In this document: piece after piece, positions 26,032 to 34,673 of the stretch
How the letters are laid out: each line of letters begins with the position of its first letter
How positions within the stretch are numbered: position 1 is the first letter of the stretch
Source of the DNA: Porphyromonas vaginalis
GTDB lineage: Bacteria; Bacteroidota; Bacteroidia; Bacteroidales; Porphyromonadaceae
DNA length: 64,000 nucleotides
Direction: 5' to 3'
Assembly (NCBI RefSeq): GCF_958301595.1
Contig: NZ_CATQJU010000001.1
Coordinates: forward strand, 186,001-250,000
Program-made: the position numbers and the translations under genes
Notes under the pieces: model-generated
The model's input: only the letters and a program-made list of their open reading frames with translations
Told to the model about the DNA's origin: nothing
Databases searched by the model: none

Positions 26032-27135
26032 TTAGTATATTTCTTTGTCTCTTACGCCCTTGCGGTAGCGCACGATGTAGCAGTCTGGGTAGCTCTTAGC
26101 AAGTCTCTGCTGCGCCTGGCGTGCCTCACTGAGCGTGCTACACTGCTCGGCCGTGTAGAGGTAGAGCTTGCCACGCTGCTCGCGCTGCACATCCTTTGCG
26201 TTGCGAAAGTAAGGGTCACTCGTCTCTATCGGTTGGCGTGAAGAGGCGATCTGTATACGGTAATACTCCTCACTCTCCGAGGAGGTCGTAGCACTACTTT
26301 GCTGCGATGTAGACTCTTCGTCAGATGTGGTCTCCTTTTGCCTCTTTTGCTGCTTGGAGCTAGTCGCACGTACATACTTCTTATAGTATCTAGAGAAGCC
26401 ATCGGCGATACCTTGCGCCAGCTCCTTGCGACCACTCTCACTAGCGAGGTAGTCCGACTCCGCCTTGTTTGTGATGAAGCCTAGCTCTATGAGGATGCTC
26501 GGCATAGCCGTCTCTCGTATCACGAGGAAGGGTCCCTGGCGCACACTGCGATTGCCTCGTCCCAGCTTGACAAAGGACTTCTGCACCTCGCTCGCCACAT
26601 TGATGCTGGCCGCGAGGTGGACGTTTTGCATAAACTCAAAGATGATGTAGCTCTCCGTGCTGTTTGGATCAAAGCCCTCGTAAGTCTCCTTGTAGTCCTT
26701 CTCGAGGAGGATTACCTGGTTCTCACGTTTCGACACCTCTAGATTGTCGTTGGCACGGCGCAAACCGAGTACATAGGTCTCCGTGCCTGAGGCTTTGGCG
26801 CTCGAGGCCGAGTTCGTATGGATGCTGATGAAGAGGTCGGCCTTCTTCTTATTGGCAAAGTTAGCTCGTTGCTGTAGCCCTACGAAGACATCAGTAGATC
26901 GGGTCATATAGACCTTGATCTCGGGGTGCGCCTGCTCAATGTACTTGCGCGTCAAGAGTGCTACCGCCAGATTGATATCCTTCTCCTTACGGCCGAAAGC
27001 ACAGGCGCCGGCATCATGACCGCCGTGACCAGCATCGATCACGACTGTATACGTTTTTTGCTGCGCTAGCATGTCCAGCGGACAGGCTATCGCAGCTAGC
27101 AGTATAGTGAGGAAGACTTTGACTAGAGACTTCAT
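26032..27135 (-). CDS. N-acetylmuramoyl-L-alanine amidase with SPOR domain
   Basis: A 367-residue exported protein. A signal peptide (VFLTILLAAIACPLDMLAQ) precedes an Amidase_3 domain with zinc ligands in VVIDAGHGGHDAGA, a Glu in the KEKDINLAVALL region, and His in FISIHTNSA. IRETAMPSILIELGFITNKAESDYL carries the catalytic Glu. The last 75 or so residues form a SPOR domain (YYRIQIASSRQPIE to DCYIVRYRKG) that binds denuded glycan strands at the septum. It cleaves peptide stems during daughter-cell separation. The ATG at 27135 is chosen because it starts the signal peptide and is 24 bases after a -7 box. Confidence 0.92.
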   Translation of the reverse strand: MKSLVKVFLTILLAAIACPLDMLAQQKTYTVVIDAGHGGHDAGACAFGRKEKDINLAVALLTRKYIEQAHPEIKVYMTRSTDVFVGLQQRANFANKKKADLFISIHTNSASSAKASGTETYVLGLRRANDNLEVSKRENQVILLEKDYKETYEGFDPNSTESYIIFEFMQNVHLAASINVASEVQKSFVKLGRGNRSVRQGPFLVIRETAMPSILIELGFITNKAESDYLASESGRKELAQGIADGFSRYYKKYVRATSSKQQKRQKETTSDEESTSQQSSATTSSESEEYYRIQIASSRQPIETSDPYFRNAKDVQREQRGKLYLYTAEQCSTLSEARQAQQRLAKSYPDCYIVRYRKGVRDKEIY

Positions 27136-27158
27136 AGGGTAGCTAATAGTACTGAGAG

Positions 27159-27166
27159 CAAAGGTA
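27159..27166 (-). promoter_or_regulatory. Putative -7 box for the amidase-to-glycosyltransferase operon
   Basis: The minus strand reads TACCTTTG here, a full TAnnTTTG match, 24 bases upstream of the chosen amidase start. Seven genes follow with spacers of 18 bases or less. Confidence 0.55.
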
Positions 27167-27317
27167 AGAAATATAGCGCAAAGCAGCAGAACAATCTCGC
27201 CCCCTAGCCCTAAAAACAAAAGAAGCCTCCCAGTAAGAGTTACCGAGAGACCAACTGAAGTGTTGTATCACTATAAAGCACTTGATAAAGTACTATAAAG
27301 TTCTTGGGGGGCATCCG

Positions 27318-27390
27318 TGAGCCGCATGGGGCTCGAACCCATGACCCCAACATTAAAAGTGTTGTGCTCTACCAGCTGAGCTAGCGGCTC
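27318..27390 (-). tRNA. tRNA-Lys (anticodon UUU)
   Basis: A 73-nt cloverleaf on the minus strand. The acceptor GAGCCGC at 27390-27384 pairs with GCGGCTC at 27325-27319, and the discriminator is A. The D-arm has GCTCAGCTGGTAGAGC. The anticodon stem CAACA/TGTTG closes a loop CTTTTAA, giving anticodon TTT. The T-arm has GGGTTCGAGCCCC. CCA is not encoded. Confidence 0.97.
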
Positions 27391-27450
27391 GCCCTCATTT
27401 TAAGATCGTAGCGTATACGCTCGATCCCCCTTTGGGCTAGAAACGTGGTG

Positions 27451-27480
27451 CAAAGATACGAAAAATATAGATACTACAAA
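27451..27480 (-). promoter_or_regulatory. Promoter of tRNA-Lys
   Basis: On the minus strand TTTG (27477-27480) is followed after 18 bases by TATCTTTG (27451-27458), about 60 bases before the tRNA 5' end. Confidence 0.55.
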
Positions 27481-27588
27481 TAATCCGCCTAACCACACTA
27501 CGCCATAAAACAATCAGGTGATGACGAGTAGATCAGACTACTACGCCATCACCCAACGGTCTAACTATGTGACGCCGACTCGTGTTAA

Positions 27589-27948
27589 TTAACTGGCGGC
27601 AACCTGTCTAGCACTCTGCTTGCGTCGCTGATAGCGCTCGCACTGCTGACAAGTGTCGTAGCCGAGCAGGGTGCCAAGGATAAAGTCTTCCTCAGGCGAG
27701 AGCATCGTCAAGGACCGCCCTCTCACCATCTCAGAGATAATGGCGATACATAGCTCCTTGCCAAAGAAGAGATTGACACGCGGTGACACACTAGAGATCT
27801 CCTCTAGATGGTAAGCTATGCCAGCACGCTCCAAGCGTCTCATCAGGAGAGGTGCTACCTCTCTGCTTACGGTACAGAGAAATAGAGGACGTATCCCTTT
27901 CTGAAACTCGTAAACCTTATCACTCAGCATCACCCACTCGGTCGACAT
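27589..27948 (-). CDS. DUF2023-family protein, flavodoxin neighbour
   Basis: A 119-residue protein (MSTEWVMLSDKVYEFQKGIRPLFLCTVS) with RRLERAGIAYHLEEISSVSPRVNLFFGKELCIAIISEM in the middle and a C-terminal pair of cysteines, DTCQQCERY. This fits DUF2023, small proteins usually encoded beside a Bacteroidales flavodoxin. It follows the flavodoxin stop by 53 bases and is probably in the same transcript. A role in flavodoxin function is inference from neighbourhood only. A GTG six bases further upstream is an alternative start. Confidence 0.8.
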   Translation of the reverse strand: MSTEWVMLSDKVYEFQKGIRPLFLCTVSREVAPLLMRRLERAGIAYHLEEISSVSPRVNLFFGKELCIAIISEMVRGRSLTMLSPEEDFILGTLLGYDTCQQCERYQRRKQSARQVAAS

Positions 27949-28001
27949 ACACACTTAACTAACAGAAAAAAAGAATTATGAAGGAGTTTCGCAGATATGC
28001 G

Positions 28002-28502
28002 TTATGCCTTTTTGATAGCTTGTACCCAAGTATCGAGACGATCATCCGTCTCGTCACTCTCGTTGTCTTCGTCTAGACAGCAGCCGACGAGCTGACCGTC
28101 CACCTCACAGCGTGTAGCATCGTAGCTATAGCCCTCTGCAGGGATCTGCCCGATGAGCGTAGCTCCAGCAGCAGTGACTTGCTCAGCAATCTCTGCCATA
28201 GCATCACAGAAAGTGTCTGAATAGCTGCTTGAGTCGCCACAACCGAAGACGGCAAACTGCTTGCCCGAGAGATCCTGCTTAGCAAGCTTGGGGAGGAAGC
28301 CCTCCCAGTCGTCCTGCAGGTCACCATAGCCCCAAGTAGAGGAGCCGAGGATGAGGAGGTCGTACTCCATAGCAGACTCTGGCGTAGCATTAGCTACGTT
28401 GTGCACGTCAGCTGCATCAATTCCTAGTAGCTGGGCAACCTTATCTGCGATGCCCTCGACATGGCCCGTAGAGGAGCCGAAATATAGTCCGGTTTTCTTC
28501 AT
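28002..28502 (-). CDS. fldA: Flavodoxin, long-chain
   Basis: A 166-residue protein. KTGLYFGSSTGHVEGIADKVAQ is the FMN phosphate loop, LLILGSSTWGYGDLQDDWEGFLP and FAVFGCGDSSSYSDTFCDAM contact the isoalloxazine ring, and the DQ-rich C-terminal insertion marks a long-chain flavodoxin. It is a cytoplasmic low-potential electron carrier for enzymes such as pyruvate oxidoreductase and radical SAM proteins. It has its own well-formed promoter and is followed by the DUF2023 gene. Confidence 0.95.
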   Translation of the reverse strand: MKKTGLYFGSSTGHVEGIADKVAQLLGIDAADVHNVANATPESAMEYDLLILGSSTWGYGDLQDDWEGFLPKLAKQDLSGKQFAVFGCGDSSSYSDTFCDAMAEIAEQVTAAGATLIGQIPAEGYSYDATRCEVDGQLVGCCLDEDNESDETDDRLDTWVQAIKKA

Positions 28503-28534
28503 TGCTTTGAAACATTATGTTGGTATTTCTGTTT

Positions 28535-28566
28535 GCAAAGGTAGACGCTATCTCTGCGCCCGTCAA
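28535..28566 (-). promoter_or_regulatory. Promoter of the flavodoxin gene
   Basis: Minus-strand TTG (28564-28566), 21 bases, then TACCTTTG (28535-28542), matching the Bacteroidetes pattern. The -7 box is 32 bases before the flavodoxin ATG. Confidence 0.75.
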
Positions 28567-28657
28567 TACCTTAACCTAGGTAAAATGAACCTTTCACACG
28601 GCTCCCCTACTCCCCCACTCTAGCCACACGACACACCTATGAGCGAGCCATAGCGTG

Positions 28658-29773
28658 CTAGCAGAGTGCCGCACAGATGCGGTCACACCAAACCAAGCCT
28701 TCGTGGGTAAGACGCAAGTGATCATCGGCGGTGTGGGTGAGTAGTCCCTGCTTGATCCACGGGGTGGCACGCTCCATAAGCGAGGCTCCTTGCAGCACGG
28801 GCTGACGGAGGTCTATACCACAACTAGTGCGCAGCCCCAGCATGATGCACTCCTCGTATAGCTCAATCTGTGTGAGCCACTCCTCATCAGCTATGGGGAG
28901 TGTGTCCTGCTGCAGTCGCTCTATATATAGGTGTATGTCGGAGAGATTCCACCAGCGATGCCCCGCCATGTAGCTATGTGCGCTAGGGCCTAGCCCCAGA
29001 TAGGGCGTACCGTCCCAATAAGCACTGTTGTGCTGAGAGGCAAAGCCAGGGAGGGCCCAGTTGGACAATTCGTAATGCGTAAAGCCTGCCTCCTGACAAG
29101 CTGCTACCAGTGTATAGTACTGCGTCACGTAGGTCTCCTCGCTCGAGGGGATCACCGCTCCGCGCTCCCGCATACGATCCAGCCGTGTGCCACGCTCGTA
29201 AGTCAAGCCATAAGCGGAGAGGTGCGTCACGGGCAGTGTCAACGCATGCGCCAAGCTCTCGGACCAGTGCTGCTCATAACCCTTAGGTAGTGCGAAGATC
29301 AGATCGATGCTCACATTGCTAATGCCCGCCTGTCGTATATAGCTGATCGCCAGCTCGGCTTGTGTAGCTGAGTGTCGGCGATGTAAGAAGCGTAGCGTCT
29401 CATCGCTCCAGCTCTGCACACCTAGGCTGATGCGGTTGAAGCCCAGCTGCGCTACGCCCCTAGCCCACTCAGGCGACACATCTTCGGGGTTTGCCTCGAT
29501 GGTGATCTCGATCGTTCCATCTAGCGACCACAGCGAGCGGATATGCAGCATCAGTCGCTCTAAGAGCGGGAGCGGGAGGCTACTAGGCGTCCCTCCGCCC
29601 AGGTAGATGGTACGAGGAGCTGTAGCCCACTGCTCACGATCGTGGTAGATCGTCAGTTCACGGCAGAGAGCCTCCACGAAGGCACTCTGTAGCGACAAGT
29701 CGCTCTGCGAGTAAAAGTCGCAGTAGATGCACCGTGTGGGGCAAAACGGGATGTGCAGGTAGAGCCCCCACAT
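28658..29773 (-). CDS. hemW: Radical SAM heme chaperone HemW-like protein
   Basis: A 371-residue protein starting MWGLYLHIPFCPTRCIYCDFYSQ. The CX3CX2C motif binds the radical SAM cluster, then come TIYLGGGTPSSLP, IEITIEANPEDV, GFNRISLGVQSW and NVSIDLIFALPKGYEQHW, and a C-terminal HemN-like domain (EECIMLGLRTSCGIDL). HemW inserts or carries heme and is often misannotated as coproporphyrinogen oxidase. The CIYCDF form, with no fourth cysteine directly after the motif, supports HemW over HemN. It starts one base after the GHL10 gene ends, so the two are co-transcribed. Confidence 0.9.
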   Translation of the reverse strand: MWGLYLHIPFCPTRCIYCDFYSQSDLSLQSAFVEALCRELTIYHDREQWATAPRTIYLGGGTPSSLPLPLLERLMLHIRSLWSLDGTIEITIEANPEDVSPEWARGVAQLGFNRISLGVQSWSDETLRFLHRRHSATQAELAISYIRQAGISNVSIDLIFALPKGYEQHWSESLAHALTLPVTHLSAYGLTYERGTRLDRMRERGAVIPSSEETYVTQYYTLVAACQEAGFTHYELSNWALPGFASQHNSAYWDGTPYLGLGPSAHSYMAGHRWWNLSDIHLYIERLQQDTLPIADEEWLTQIELYEECIMLGLRTSCGIDLRQPVLQGASLMERATPWIKQGLLTHTADDHLRLTHEGLVWCDRICAALC

Positions 29774-29774
29774 A

Positions 29775-31358
29775 CTACTTCTTTAGCTCATCGGAGTTGT
29801 AGTAGAGTGCGCCAGCAGAGAGCTGACCAGTATGTCCGCTGAAGACAGTCGGCTCTATAAAGAACTCGATCAAGACATCCTCTGGCAGGAAGTCTCGCGA
29901 GATGGTTGCCGAGCGACCTGAGAGGTTTTGTCCTAGTAGCACCAGTGGGCAGTCGAGATGCGACCCGTAGAGGCGATAGTAGAGATTGAAGGTGTGCCCC
30001 GTCGGCTCCTGAAGGTCATAGCCCCACGAGATAGTCAGCAGATCATCTTGATCTACGATCTCCTCAATCTGTGCCATACCAAAGGGGATGCGAGGCTCTG
30101 CTCCGAAGGCGGGACGACGTGTCGGCAAGAGGAGCTGATCCTGACGCTCTGCGGGTAGCTGATCGTACATCTGCAAGAACTGCTCAGCTCGGTAGTAGCT
30201 CACCCCTGAGAGACCATAATGAGCCACCGTGTCGAGCTGATTGTAGATGTCTTGTAGCTGCCAGCGCGAGTTGTCATAAAGCCGATAGACGCCTAGTCCA
30301 GCTACGACTGGTCCGTGAGGAGCGATGCGCTTAGCCCAGTCTGCTATGTAGTAGTTGAAGTGCCCATCCTTGTAATAAATCATCGGCACGATAAAGTCCA
30401 CGATGCCTCGCTGAAACCATACGAGCGGATCTTGCGACACATCATTCTTGCAGAAGTAGCCCCCAGGAGCTGGCTTGGGTAGCTGCTCATACTTGCCGAT
30501 GCAAGCTGTAGAGAGTGCCACCTCAGGAGCCACCTCTTGCAGCGTGCGGTGCAGCGTGTCTATCATGGCTGTCACATTCGCCTCGCGCCACTCCATACGG
30601 GGGAGTCGATTAGGGTTCATGCGCTGATAGCTCTTGAGGTCGTCAAACTTCTTGGGCCCATCAGGATATCGGATATAGTCTAGGTGTACGCCATCTACAT
30701 CATAGCGCGTGACTAAATCGCGTACCAGTTGCGCCATGTGGGTACGTACGGCAGGCTGCGCGGGGTCCATAAACCAAGCGTTGCCCTGTCGGAGACACAT
30801 CTCAGGATGCGCGGCGTAGAAGCCTTTACCCTGCTTAGCCAGCGAGCGCACATGATCATTCGTACCTAGCGGATAGACTACCATCCAGGCATGTACACTC
30901 ATACCGCGATGATGACACGCATCGATAGCGTACCGAAGGGGATCGTAGCCACTGGGTAGCGCACCCGTCTTGCTGACCGTAGGCGAGAGTGGCTCGAGAC
31001 TGCTCGGATAGAGCAGATCACCACGCAGACGCACCTGTAGGAAGACCGTATTGATCCCCGCCTGCACAAAAGCATCTAGCATCTTGTCGAGCGACTCCTG
31101 CTGCCGTACCATACCAGGGTAAGTATCGGCTGAGACCTTCGGCCAGTCTAGTCCAAAGATCGAGGTAAGCCACACAGCACGCATCTCAGCTCCAGGCAGC
31201 TGGGGCACCGAGTAAGCGTCATCACTGATACTGCACTCGGGTAGCTCGACATGCGGCCGCCGTGGTGTAGCCTTACGTGCTCCGCACTGGCTAAAGAGGA
31301 ATAGCGTCAGCAACAGCAGTGCTGACCGACAAAGGGTGGAGATAAGTCTCTTAGGCAT
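29775..31358 (-). CDS. GHL10-type glycoside hydrolase-like lipoprotein
   Basis: A 527-residue lipoprotein: signal ALLLLTLFLFSQC, then a GHL10 (DUF187) TIM-barrel beginning EMRAVWLTSIFGLDWPK. Other barrel parts are TVFLQVRLRGDLLYPSSLEP, YDVDGVHLDYIRYPDG, VDFIVPMIYYKDGHFNYYI and GLGVYRLYD. A C-terminal beta domain follows (about residues 410-527). Members are thought to act on cell-wall or exopolysaccharide glycans. The substrate is unknown. The ATG at 31358 directly precedes the signal peptide; a further ATG 30 bases upstream is possible. A -7-like TATCTTTG is at 31386-31393 on the minus strand. Confidence 0.85.
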   Translation of the reverse strand: MPKRLISTLCRSALLLLTLFLFSQCGARKATPRRPHVELPECSISDDAYSVPQLPGAEMRAVWLTSIFGLDWPKVSADTYPGMVRQQESLDKMLDAFVQAGINTVFLQVRLRGDLLYPSSLEPLSPTVSKTGALPSGYDPLRYAIDACHHRGMSVHAWMVVYPLGTNDHVRSLAKQGKGFYAAHPEMCLRQGNAWFMDPAQPAVRTHMAQLVRDLVTRYDVDGVHLDYIRYPDGPKKFDDLKSYQRMNPNRLPRMEWREANVTAMIDTLHRTLQEVAPEVALSTACIGKYEQLPKPAPGGYFCKNDVSQDPLVWFQRGIVDFIVPMIYYKDGHFNYYIADWAKRIAPHGPVVAGLGVYRLYDNSRWQLQDIYNQLDTVAHYGLSGVSYYRAEQFLQMYDQLPAERQDQLLLPTRRPAFGAEPRIPFGMAQIEEIVDQDDLLTISWGYDLQEPTGHTFNLYYRLYGSHLDCPLVLLGQNLSGRSATISRDFLPEDVLIEFFIEPTVFSGHTGQLSAGALYYNSDELKK

Positions 31359-31399
31359 CGCTCTTATATAAATTGATAGACGCCACAAAGATACGAAAT

Positions 31400-31719
31400 C
31401 GCAGCGTGAAGCTGACTGTCTCGGCTAGCCCGATGAGTAAGCCACCGTAGGGACACACGAGACGTGTCTAACGAGAGGGCGCTCCTACAAATCACTACTC
31501 GTCAAAATAGCTATACGTCTCTCCTCGGTAGGAAATCAAGAATATCCAAGGAGCAAACGAAAATTCTCCACGGAGAGGAGCAATGAAAACTTCGGAAGAA
31601 TGAAATCAAAGTTCGGAAGAATTTTTTCGTTTCCTCCGTGGAGGATAAACAAACTCTACTGAGGCGTTTCGCATTTTCTCTTCACGCTGCCATAAACGTC
31701 CCGAAAAACGACATCCGCA
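31400..31719. repeat. Intergenic region with a diverged CACGTG-type repeat (copy D)
   Basis: No gene is supported. At about 31535-31660 there is a diverged relative of the repeat at 8470: AATTCTCCACGGAGAGG, two tandem units with AACTTCGGAAGAATGAAA in the orientation opposite to copy A, then GAATTTTTTCG and CCTCCGTGGAGG. The CACGTG palindromes have become CCACGG/CCGTGG pairs. Confidence 0.55.
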
Positions 31720-32571
31720 TCAAAGGTGGCCTACCCTAGCTTCTTGATTTTGTTTTAATATCGTTGCAATGGTGTCCAAACTCTTTTGGATAGTAGAGTC
31801 TTGATCTTTACCCTGTACTAGTCCTTTCCGAATAGCTATAACAGCATTTGTTAAGTCGTCCCGTACGACCAGGGAGCCAAAGAAATAGTCTTCAATCTTC
31901 AAGGTTTCATTTATAGAGTATACCTCACTGTGTGATCTGTAAGATCCTGTGAATTCTATTGGCATGCTACGATGACTATTCAGCCAGTCAATAAACTCAG
32001 TACTCTTTACCTCCTCTTTCGTCACATAGAATTGTACTACTCCATTATTGCCCCAATTGCTAGATAGCATAAAAAATTTATCCTCACCAGCACCAACCGT
32101 AAAGAACTTATCCTTAAGACCGACATAAACATCTCGTATGTACTGAACAAATAGAGAGTCTATAAACGCATCTGAAAACTTCAAATTCACATTACGCGCA
32201 GCCTCTTGACCCACATTTGAGACCTTCAGGACTATGTCCCCTTCTTTGTCTGCTAATGAAAAGACCAGTCTTGCCCTATGCTCTTCATTCCACTGTCTTT
32301 TCATTTCTGCTAGCTGTCTTTGATTTTGTCTAAGACTCTTCGCTGTATAAAAGATCATGACAAAAGAAGCTATAGTCCCCAAATAACTTGCCCCAAAATA
32401 CAGCCAATCTACAGGCTTGCCAACAACAGGGTAAGAGCACCTTTCGAGTACTGGGATTGAAACTAAAACGTTAATAACAACAGGAATCAAAATGACCACT
32501 AAAACCATCAAACAAATCAACACGATTTTCTTCATAGTATATTTCATCATTTGCATTTTTCGCCTTATCAC
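31720..32571 (-). CDS. Membrane protein of unknown function
   Basis: A protein of up to 283 residues with two N-terminal membrane helices (IVLICLMVLVVILIPVVINVLV and YFGASYLGTIASFVMIFYTA). A short coiled coil (LRQNQRQLAEMKRQWNEEHRARL) comes next, then a probable cytoplasmic beta-rich domain (LVFSLADKEGDIVLKVSNVGQEAARNV). No family is recognised with confidence; membrane proteins with this helix-coil-beta order occur as orphans in many genomes. It is visibly AT-rich compared with its neighbours, has no operon partner and lies between repeat clusters, which suggests acquisition by transfer. The start could be any of four ATGs in the first 13 codons. Confidence 0.65.
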   Translation of the reverse strand: MIRRKMQMMKYTMKKIVLICLMVLVVILIPVVINVLVSIPVLERCSYPVVGKPVDWLYFGASYLGTIASFVMIFYTAKSLRQNQRQLAEMKRQWNEEHRARLVFSLADKEGDIVLKVSNVGQEAARNVNLKFSDAFIDSLFVQYIRDVYVGLKDKFFTVGAGEDKFFMLSSNWGNNGVVQFYVTKEEVKSTEFIDWLNSHRSMPIEFTGSYRSHSEVYSINETLKIEDYFFGSLVVRDDLTNAVIAIRKGLVQGKDQDSTIQKSLDTIATILKQNQEARVGHL

Positions 32572-32640
32572 TCAACTTATTATATAGTACACAAAGATAC
32601 GGCTTTAGCGTTACTATTGTGAGTGTTGGGGGAATACGTC

Positions 32641-32794
32641 CAGGGCTGACGCACTGTATATACTGTATATAATGCATTAGCGGGTGAAATGTACGTTGAT
32701 CCCTGGGCTGACGCATTATAAACACTCTGCTAGGAGCGACACATGAGCGACAAGCAAGGCATAGATGAGGTCACTATATAGTGTGTCACCCCTG
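32641..32794. mobile_element. Two ISAs1-end MITE-like units, nested or tandem
   Basis: The first unit starts CAGGGCTGACGCACTG at 32641. The second starts CTGGGCTGACGCATTATAA at 32703 and ends at 32794 with GTGTGTCACCCCTG. The second contains GCAAGGCATAGATGAGGTCA, which is the uninterrupted form of the site occupied by another MITE at 60545-60704. Confidence 0.65.
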
Positions 32795-32948
32795 CCCTCT
32801 AACTTCTAATCTCTAACCTCCAACCCCTATTTACATATCTTTACATGGAAATTCGTCCGACACCCTCCTTTCTCGAATATCCACGTGGGGAATCTCAAAT
32901 CTCCACGTGGATATTTTTTATTTTCCACGTGGGGGCGTTTTGATTCCT
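32795..32948. repeat. CACGTG-rich repeat copy B, left part
   Basis: CTCTAACTTCTAATCTCTAA, TTTACATATCTTTACATGG, CTCGAATATCCACGTGGGG and further CCACGTGG palindromes occur in the same order as in copy A. The repeat is interrupted at 32948 by the IS3-family element and resumes at 34715. Confidence 0.8.
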
Positions 32949-33125
32949 TGTGGTTCCCTGAAAATGGTTGACTTTTTTTTTGTTAAAACGGATGTCGGTT
33001 GACATCGTTTTCGTCGTCAAACTAGAATGAGTTGTCTCGACTTTTCAAAGATACTGATTTTAGTTGACTCTGGTAGTTTGGGGTAGTTTTTCGTGGTATA
33101 CCCCGGGCTTGTTTTTTTTTTCTTA

Positions 33126-33240
33126 TTCAAATCGGATAAACACCCCGTCGGTAATGCAACTGACTAAGCCAAATGCCTGTAGCAGAGCGGAGGGCGTTTG
33201 GTGTGTCAGGTGCATTGCCGCTCTTTGTGTTCCGATTGAA
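33126..33240. repeat. Long imperfect stem-loop in the non-coding end of the IS
   Basis: TTCAAATCGGA (33126-33136) pairs with TCCGATTGAA (33231-33240). Inwards, GGTAATGCAACTGAC pairs with GTCAGGTGCATTGCC and GCCAAATGCC with GGGCGTTTGG. The whole is an approximately 115-base hairpin preceded by a T-rich run (TTGTTTTTTTTTTC). Confidence 0.75.
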
Positions 33241-33285
33241 AATGAAAAATCCAGTCTCTTCTCTCTTTGCTGAAATAAGTTCTAT

Positions 33286-34251
33286 TTAGTTGGTTACTAG
33301 CTCCTTTGACTCTTTGTCTTTTCGAGCTTTCTGAATTGCGTCTTCACGATAGCTGCGCCATCGTTTCTTCAGGGGACCCGTACATTCCCTAGCTTCTTGT
33401 GGGGTCATATAGTCGATGCTCATATGGGGGCGAATGGTGTTGTAAGTCTCTATAGCTTTGCTGATTGCGCGATTTGCCTCATCAATGTTACGGAACACTT
33501 TGCCCTTTAAGAATTCATTCTTAATGGTGCTGTTCACCCGCTCTGACTGGGAGTTCTCTTTGGGGTCTCCTGACTCCGTCATGCTGATTTGTATTCCTCT
33601 TTTATTGAGCATCTTAGTGTACTGCCGACTGGCATATTGAGTGCCTCTGTCGGAGTGGTGGATGAGATCGGAAGCGTCCTTTTGGGGGATCCGCTTGAGG
33701 GCTTGCTTTAGTGCCTCGCAGGGATATTCTGAGGCGAGACTGTCCCCTAGACTATAGCCCACAATCTCCTTCGTATAGTTATCCAAAATCAGGGATAAGA
33801 AGCAGAACTCAACCCTGTTGTCCCCTCGCTCCAAGGGGATGTAGGTGATGTCGCTGCTCCACACCTGATTTGGACCATCGGGGATAAGGTCCCGAACGAG
33901 GTTGGGGTAGGTGGGCTGGTCGTGGTTGGAGTCCGTGGTGCGGGGAGCTTTGTAGCGCCTCGGTATGCGGACGTAGAGCTTGTGCTTGCGTATGTAGCTC
34001 ACAAACTTATCTCTGCCAACGGGATAGCGGGCTCCCCACTCCCTGCAATACTGCATCCAAAGCGATACGCCTCCAATACCTGGATTGCTTTTACGTGCTT
34101 CCACAATATAGCTTATCACTATAAACTCAAGCTCAGATTCTCTCAAGGGCGTGTCGGACTTGAGGTACTTGTAATAGGCTTGTGGACTCTTGTTCAGTGC
34201 CTTGCAGACCTGCTTGATTGGATGTTCATATTGATCTTTCACGGCTGTCAC
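33286..34251 (-). CDS. IS3-family transposase OrfB (DDE integrase)
   Basis: A frame of 321 codons. An N-terminal HTH_21-like region (VKQVCKALNKSPQAYYKYLK style) and the rve integrase core are present. The core has WSSDITYIPLERGDNRVEFCFLSLILD (first Asp), LIHHSDRGTQYASRQYTKML (second Asp) and GDPKENSQSERVNSTIKNEF (Glu). IPLERGDN is a usual Bacteroidetes variant of the core. The GTG at 34251 may not be used: the frame continues upstream into a run of ten A residues at the end of orfA, where -1 frameshifting would give the OrfAB transposase. All catalytic residues are present, so the element may be active. Confidence 0.92.
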   Translation of the reverse strand: MTAVKDQYEHPIKQVCKALNKSPQAYYKYLKSDTPLRESELEFIVISYIVEARKSNPGIGGVSLWMQYCREWGARYPVGRDKFVSYIRKHKLYVRIPRRYKAPRTTDSNHDQPTYPNLVRDLIPDGPNQVWSSDITYIPLERGDNRVEFCFLSLILDNYTKEIVGYSLGDSLASEYPCEALKQALKRIPQKDASDLIHHSDRGTQYASRQYTKMLNKRGIQISMTESGDPKENSQSERVNSTIKNEFLKGKVFRNIDEANRAISKAIETYNTIRPHMSIDYMTPQEARECTGPLKKRWRSYREDAIQKARKDKESKELVTN

Positions 34252-34253
34252 AA

Positions 34254-34673
34254 CTAGTGGCCATTTTTTTTTTGCTCATCGATGCTGTACACCTCCAAGC
34301 AGGTCTTGAAGACATCTCGCTCTAAGCAGGCTTGGTCAAGAGCTTTTTCGAGCTCCATGATACGTGCTTTCAGAGCGACATAGTCGTCCTTGCTGAGTTC
34401 CTCAGAGGGGGTGCATCGTGGGGGTATTCTCTTTTTGTTCATAGCTTTAGCCACTTCAGGGTTTTCTTGCTCAAAGATACGAATCCAATTGCGAATCGTA
34501 CATGATGTTACCTGATACTGGCTCGCTAGAATCTTGATTGAATAGCCATTTACGTAGTAGCGCTTGAGTGCCTCAAGCCGTTCGGCCGTTGTGGCATGTC
34601 CCTTGGTTCGGCGATTTGTTGATCCCTTCGTGGGCTTCGACTTCGTGTCTTTTGTCTGTTTCATTGTACTCAT
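34254..34673 (-). CDS. IS3-family OrfA (helix-turn-helix)
   Basis: A 139-residue protein with a basic N-terminus (KQTKDTKSKPTKGSTNRRTKGH). A helix-turn-helix follows, RLEALKRYYVNGYSIKILASQYQVTSCTIRNWIRIFEQE, and then a coiled coil (YVALKARIMELEKALDQACLERDVFKTCLEVYSI) for multimerisation. Its last codons run through ten A residues (about 34264-34273), a slippery site where a -1 shift joins orfB. It binds the terminal repeats and regulates transposition. Confidence 0.92.
   Translation of the reverse strand: MSTMKQTKDTKSKPTKGSTNRRTKGHATTAERLEALKRYYVNGYSIKILASQYQVTSCTIRNWIRIFEQENPEVAKAMNKKRIPPRCTPSEELSKDDYVALKARIMELEKALDQACLERDVFKTCLEVYSIDEQKKNGH

Noticed and set aside
28658-29773. Annotation as coproporphyrinogen III oxidase HemN
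   Set aside because: The N-terminal cysteine motif and length fit HemW better; the HemN-specific N-terminal extension is missing.
33064-33273. A 69-codon frame in the non-coding end of the IS3-family element
   Set aside because: It lies over the long hairpin and has no motif or ribosome binding signal.
34251-34275. orfA and orfB in different frames, as if the transposase were broken
   Set aside because: A run of ten A residues at the junction and the -1 relationship are the normal programmed frameshift arrangement of the IS3 family.
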